Below are positions 6,017 through 7,968 of a stretch of DNA of 7,968 nucleotides, in pieces; positions within the stretch are counted from its first letter, which is position 1, and every line of letters starts with the position of its first letter. The DNA lies in contig JAQVEQ010000133.1 of NCBI GenBank assembly GCA_028697875.1, positions 1-7,968 of the forward strand, in the 5' to 3' direction. The position numbers and the translations under genes were made by a program. Below the pieces are notes generated by a model. It was not told the DNA's origin. It saw only the letters and a program-made list of their open reading frames with translations, and searched no databases. This DNA comes from Novosphingobium sp. GTDB lineage: Bacteria > Pseudomonadota > Alphaproteobacteria > Sphingomonadales > Sphingomonadaceae.

Positions 6017-6871
6017 TCAGCGGTGCAGTTCGGGCACGTAGGGTTCGGTCCGGTTGACGTGCTGGCGCGTGTCTTCGGGATTGCGCGGACAGATCATGTT
6101 CGTGCCGTAGACGTCGCGGAAGCCAAGAACCGCCTTCTCCTCGTCGTTCAAGGTTTCGAAGACCCGGTCGTGCAGCCCGGCGATCAGCACGGTCTTCTGG
6201 TTGATGACCGGATCGCAGAACAGGGTCGCGATGGAACAGCGCGTGCGGTCCGAAACGTTTTCGCCCGTGCGGTGCCAGGTGCGCCTTTCCCAGATCAGCG
6301 CCGTGCCCGGCTCGAGATCGAACGACACCGCCTCGCGCGTCTGGTCGGGACTGGCAGGGTCCATGTCCGGGACAGGCCCCAGATGGCTGGCGGGCACCAG
6401 CCGCGTCGATCCGGTTTCGCGGTCGAAGTTTTCCAGTGCCAGCATCATGTTCATGATCAGCGGGCGCGGCGTGGGAAAGCCGAGCAGGGACTGGTCGATA
6501 TGCATCATCGACACGCCTTCCTTACCCGGTTCCAGGATAACCGCATCCTGCGCGAAGACCTTGTAGAGATTGTGGCCCAGCACGCCCTTGGCATAGGCGC
6601 GCACTGTCGGGTTCATAATCAGGTCGATGAAGCACCGCCCCTTGTTGGGCAGGAACGTGACGGTCTGCATCGTGTTGTACGACTGGCGGACGAGATCGCG
6701 TTCGCGTTCCAGCGCGCCCTGTTCCAGCACGCGATCGCGCAGGCGCGCCGCTTCCTCGGGCGAAACCAGCCCGCGATGGATGGCGAAACCGAAACGGGCA
6801 AGATCTTCCAGCCCCTGCGACACGTCATTCGTGGGGGTCGGTACTTCCAGGCCGGCCGAAGTGGTCGTCAT
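6017..6871 (-). CDS. Phytanoyl-CoA dioxygenase (PhyH) family Fe(II)/2-oxoglutarate oxygenase
   Basis: A 284-residue cytoplasmic enzyme of the PhyH family, which couples oxidative decarboxylation of 2-oxoglutarate to hydroxylation (or related oxidation) of a substrate. The iron-binding triad is complete: His124-x-Asp126 (MMHIDQ) and distal His200 (RRTWHRTGENVS). Arg211, 11 residues after the distal His, sits where human PHYH places its 2-oxoglutarate-binding Arg. The conserved core ETGSTRLVPASHLGP (142-156) is typical. Length is normal. The family is broad (phytanoyl-CoA, ectoine, natural products), so the substrate cannot be named. GGGAG at 6879-6883, 7 nt before the ATG, supports the start. 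The leader can fold over that site. The gene lies 154 bp downstream of bfr on the same strand; both are iron proteins, but a functional link is unproven. Confidence 0.9.
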   Translation of the reverse strand: MTTTSAGLEVPTPTNDVSQGLEDLARFGFAIHRGLVSPEEAARLRDRVLEQGALERERDLVRQSYNTMQTVTFLPNKGRCFIDLIMNPTVRAYAKGVLGHNLYKVFAQDAVILEPGKEGVSMMHIDQSLLGFPTPRPLIMNMMLALENFDRETGSTRLVPASHLGPVPDMDPASPDQTREAVSFDLEPGTALIWERRTWHRTGENVSDRTRCSIATLFCDPVINQKTVLIAGLHDRVFETLNDEEKAVLGFRDVYGTNMICPRNPEDTRQHVNRTEPYVPELHR

Positions 6872-6876
6872 GGCAT

Positions 6877-6930
6877 CTCTCCCATATCGCCATGCCCGCC
6901 GCCACGCGGCGAAGGCTTTTCCTTATGGGA
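6877..6930 (-). promoter_or_regulatory. Leader able to fold over the PhyH-gene ribosome binding site
   Basis: On the minus-strand mRNA, UCCCAUA (6930-6924) can pair with UAUGGGA (6886-6880), which contains most of the Shine-Dalgarno GGGAG. Between them lies a GC-rich hairpin: CGCCGC (6911-6906) with GCGGCG (6902-6897) around a GUG loop, extended by GCC/GGC past a UU bulge (6916-6894 overall). The result would be a closed two-level structure that hides the ribosome site. It matches no riboswitch class I know. No folding energy was computed. Confidence 0.4.
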
Positions 6931-6940
6931 TACGAGAATG

Positions 6941-6953
6941 CCGCGTAACGCGG
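6941..6953. repeat. Short palindrome between bfr and the PhyH gene
   Basis: CCGCG-TAA-CGCGG is a perfect 5-bp-arm dyad in the bfr/PhyH-gene intergenic space. It could be an operator or a weak hairpin after bfr; no T-tract supports termination on the minus strand. Confidence 0.3.
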
Positions 6954-7025
6954 GTGAGCGCCAGCACAATCAGACCATGGCGGGCATTTTTCCGGCCGGC
7001 GGGACGGCCGGACAGCGCGCGGCGC

Positions 7026-7508
7026 TCAGCCTTCGCCGGCGGCTTCGCTCTGCAACTGGACGTAGTTCTGCAGGCCCATGCGTTCGATCAATTCGAACTG
7101 GGTTTCGATGAAGTCGACATGCTCTTCCTCGCTTTCGAGGATCTTCTCGAACAGTTCGCGGCTGACGTAGTCGCGCACTTTCTCGCAATGTTCGATCGCG
7201 TCGCGCAGCAGGGGGATCGCCTCTTCCTCCAGCGCGAGGTCGGCCTTGAGGATTTCCTCCACCGATTCCCCCACCTTCAGCTTGTGGATCGCCTGGAAGT
7301 TGGGCAGCCCTTCGAGGAACAGCACGCGATCGGCCAGCAGGTCGGCATGCTTCATCTCGTCGATCGATTCGTGCCGTTCGTAGTCGGCCAGCTTGTCGAT
7401 GCCCCAGTTCTTGAGCACCCGGTAATGCAGCCAGTACTGGTTGATCGCGGTCAGTTCGTTGGTCAGCGCCTTGTTCAGGAACTCGATGACCTTGGTATCA
7501 CCCTTCAT
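7026..7508 (-). CDS. bfr: Bacterioferritin
   Basis: A 160-residue haem ferritin subunit; 24 subunits form a shell that oxidises Fe(II) and stores it as a ferric mineral in the cytoplasm. Every expected ferroxidase-centre ligand is present at the standard position: Glu18, Glu51, His54, Glu94, Glu127 and His130, with Tyr25 nearby. Met52 is the haem ligand between subunit pairs, so this is a haem-binding, catalytically competent type. The ATG at 7508 is chosen because GGAGG lies 6 nt before it and homology begins there; an in-frame ATG at 7565 would add 19 unrelated residues. A modest -35/-10 pair (TTGCGC at 7573-7568, CATAGT at 7550-7545, 17-bp spacer) may give bfr its own promoter in the 117 bp after bfd. 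Separate control makes sense, since storage and release are needed under opposite iron conditions. Confidence 0.97.
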   Translation of the reverse strand: MKGDTKVIEFLNKALTNELTAINQYWLHYRVLKNWGIDKLADYERHESIDEMKHADLLADRVLFLEGLPNFQAIHKLKVGESVEEILKADLALEEEAIPLLRDAIEHCEKVRDYVSRELFEKILESEEEHVDFIETQFELIERMGLQNYVQLQSEAAGEG

Positions 7509-7544
7509 CGTTGCCTCCGCATCTGCCGCAGCCGGTAGCTGCAA

Positions 7545-7573
7545 ACTATGCGCCCCATGCTGCAAGTGCGCAA
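7545..7573 (-). promoter_or_regulatory. Candidate promoter for bfr
   Basis: On the minus strand TTGCGC and CATAGT are 17 bp apart, upstream of the GGAGG ribosome site of bfr. The hexamers are weak (three and four consensus matches). Two direct copies of CTTGCGCA (7588-7581 and 7574-7567, 14-bp period) overlap the -35 side. This is a pattern match only. Confidence 0.25.
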
Positions 7574-7625
7574 GGCGCGCTGCGCAAGAAACCCGCGTCG
7601 AATCCGTATTTTGGGTATTGCCGGG

Positions 7626-7817
7626 TCAGGCGGCGAAGGCCGCGACCTGTCCGAAATCGCGTTCCTCGACCAGGATGTCTTCCGCATCGTCGAGGCAGCA
7701 GCCGCATTGGGGAGCCGCGCCCAGCATGGCGTAGACCGCTTCCGCACCGGCATCGCATTTCCGCGCGGCGCAGCGGAAGTCCTTTTCCTTCAGGGCATTG
7801 CAGACACAGAGATACAT
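7626..7817 (-). CDS. bfd: Bacterioferritin-associated ferredoxin
   Basis: A 63-residue [2Fe-2S] protein. It shows the Bfd cluster pattern Cys4-x-Cys6 near the start and Cys38-x-x-Cys41 (QCGCC) later, with normal family length. In studied species Bfd docks on bacterioferritin at the haem and passes electrons inward so that stored iron is reduced and released; the neighbouring bfr is its partner. The ATG at 7817 is supported by GGGAG 8 nt upstream, and the family always begins MYxCxC; a longer in-frame start at 7868 would swallow the promoter and operator. Bfd is normally made under iron shortage, matching the Fur-like operator in its promoter. It lies 117 bp upstream of bfr on the same strand. 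Confidence 0.95.
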   Translation of the reverse strand: MYLCVCNALKEKDFRCAARKCDAGAEAVYAMLGAAPQCGCCLDDAEDILVEERDFGQVAAFAA

Positions 7818-7839
7818 AGATCGCTCCCTACTGCCCATC

Positions 7840-7868
7840 ATTGTAATGCGAATCGCTTGCATTAGCAA
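7840..7868 (-). promoter_or_regulatory. bfd promoter with Fur-box-like operator in the spacer
   Basis: On the minus strand, TTGCTA (7868-7863) and TACAAT (7845-7840) stand exactly 17 bp apart; the -10 matches five of six bases and the -35 four of six. The spacer and its edges hold the imperfect palindrome AATGCGAATCGCTTGCATT (7845-7863, plus-strand reading), whose 19-bp length and AATGC...GCATT arms recall proteobacterial Fur boxes. A start near 7833 gives a leader of about 16 nt. Bound repressor would directly block RNA polymerase. Confidence 0.6.
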
Positions 7869-7885
7869 GCCACCTTCGCAGTGGC
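7869..7885 (-). terminator. Possible weak terminator hairpin after the DUF418 gene
   Basis: GCCAC and GTGGC (7885-7881 and 7873-7869 on the minus strand) form a 5-bp stem right after the DUF418 stop, followed by TTGCTAAT. The stem is short and the T-tract poor, so this is weak; it may also just border the bfd -35 box. Confidence 0.2.
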
Positions 7886-7886
7886 G

Positions 7887-7968
7887 TCACCCACCCTGCC
7901 GCCGCATCGGCAGCAGCCGCCCATATGTGAGGCAGCGCCAGGCCCATTCCAGCGGTCCCTGCCGGAAA
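7887..7968 (-). CDS. DUF418 membrane protein (C-terminal end, cut by window edge)
   Basis: Only the last 26 codons and the stop are visible. The end FRQGPLEWAWRCLTYGRLLP carries the hallmark of the DUF418 domain C-terminus, G-P-L-E-W-x-W-R-x-L-T-Y-G. DUF418 proteins are multi-pass inner-membrane proteins of unknown transport or acyl-transfer-like function. The gene ends 69 bp before the bfd start codon, and the bfd promoter occupies the gap, so it is probably a separate transcription unit. Confidence 0.8.
   Translation of the reverse strand, partial: FRQGPLEWAWRCLTYGRLLPMRRQGG

Noticed and set aside
6991..7012. TCCGGCC/GGCCGGA hairpin 13 bp after the bfr stop
   Set aside because: On the bfr transcript the stem is followed by A residues, not T, so it is not a standard intrinsic terminator.

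Overview
The window is GC-rich chromosomal DNA of an alphaproteobacterium, most likely a sphingomonad (Sphingomonadales, Novosphingobium/Erythrobacter-like). I infer this from the codon style, the Der sequence, the CHAP-domain secreted protein next to der, and a PEP-CTERM protein with a PrsT-like lipoprotein. I see no rRNA, tRNA, insertion sequence, phage gene or CRISPR array, and coding density is high.

Layout. Minus strand 1-304: the N-terminal part of an exported CHAP-domain cysteine hydrolase, cut by the window edge. A 137-bp divergent region (305-441) carries two phased palindromes. Plus strand 442-3033: der (double-GTPase ribosome-assembly factor) followed after 12 bp by a BaiN/YhiN-type (HI0933 family) flavoprotein, probably one operon. 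Plus strand 3171-3887: a secreted PEP-CTERM protein behind a near-perfect sigma-54 promoter. Convergent to it, minus strand 3893-5410: a TPR-repeat lipoprotein resembling PrsT of PEP-CTERM/exosortase systems. Its 3' coding sequence contains a strong intrinsic terminator for the opposing PEP-CTERM transcript. Minus strand 5517-5960: a small helix-turn-helix protein. Minus strand 6017-6871: a phytanoyl-CoA dioxygenase (PhyH) family Fe(II)/2-oxoglutarate oxygenase whose leader can fold over its ribosome binding site. Minus strand 7026-7508 and 7626-7817: bacterioferritin (bfr) and bacterioferritin-associated ferredoxin (bfd). The bfd promoter has a Fur-box-like palindrome filling its -10/-35 spacer. 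Minus strand 7887-7968: the last 26 codons of a DUF418 membrane protein.

How the parts work together. Three themes stand out. The first is housekeeping ribosome assembly (der). The second is a cell-surface/exopolymer module: a PEP-CTERM substrate, a sigma-54 promoter with a possible enhancer dyad, and a PrsT-like lipoprotein. The exosortase itself is not in the window. The third is an iron storage and release pair: Bfr stores iron, and Bfd reduces the Bfr haem to release it when iron is short. All genes here belong to known families. The most interesting material is regulatory: the sigma-54 promoter and upstream dyad, the 21-bp-phased palindromes before der, the operator placed inside the bfd promoter, and the leader of the PhyH gene.
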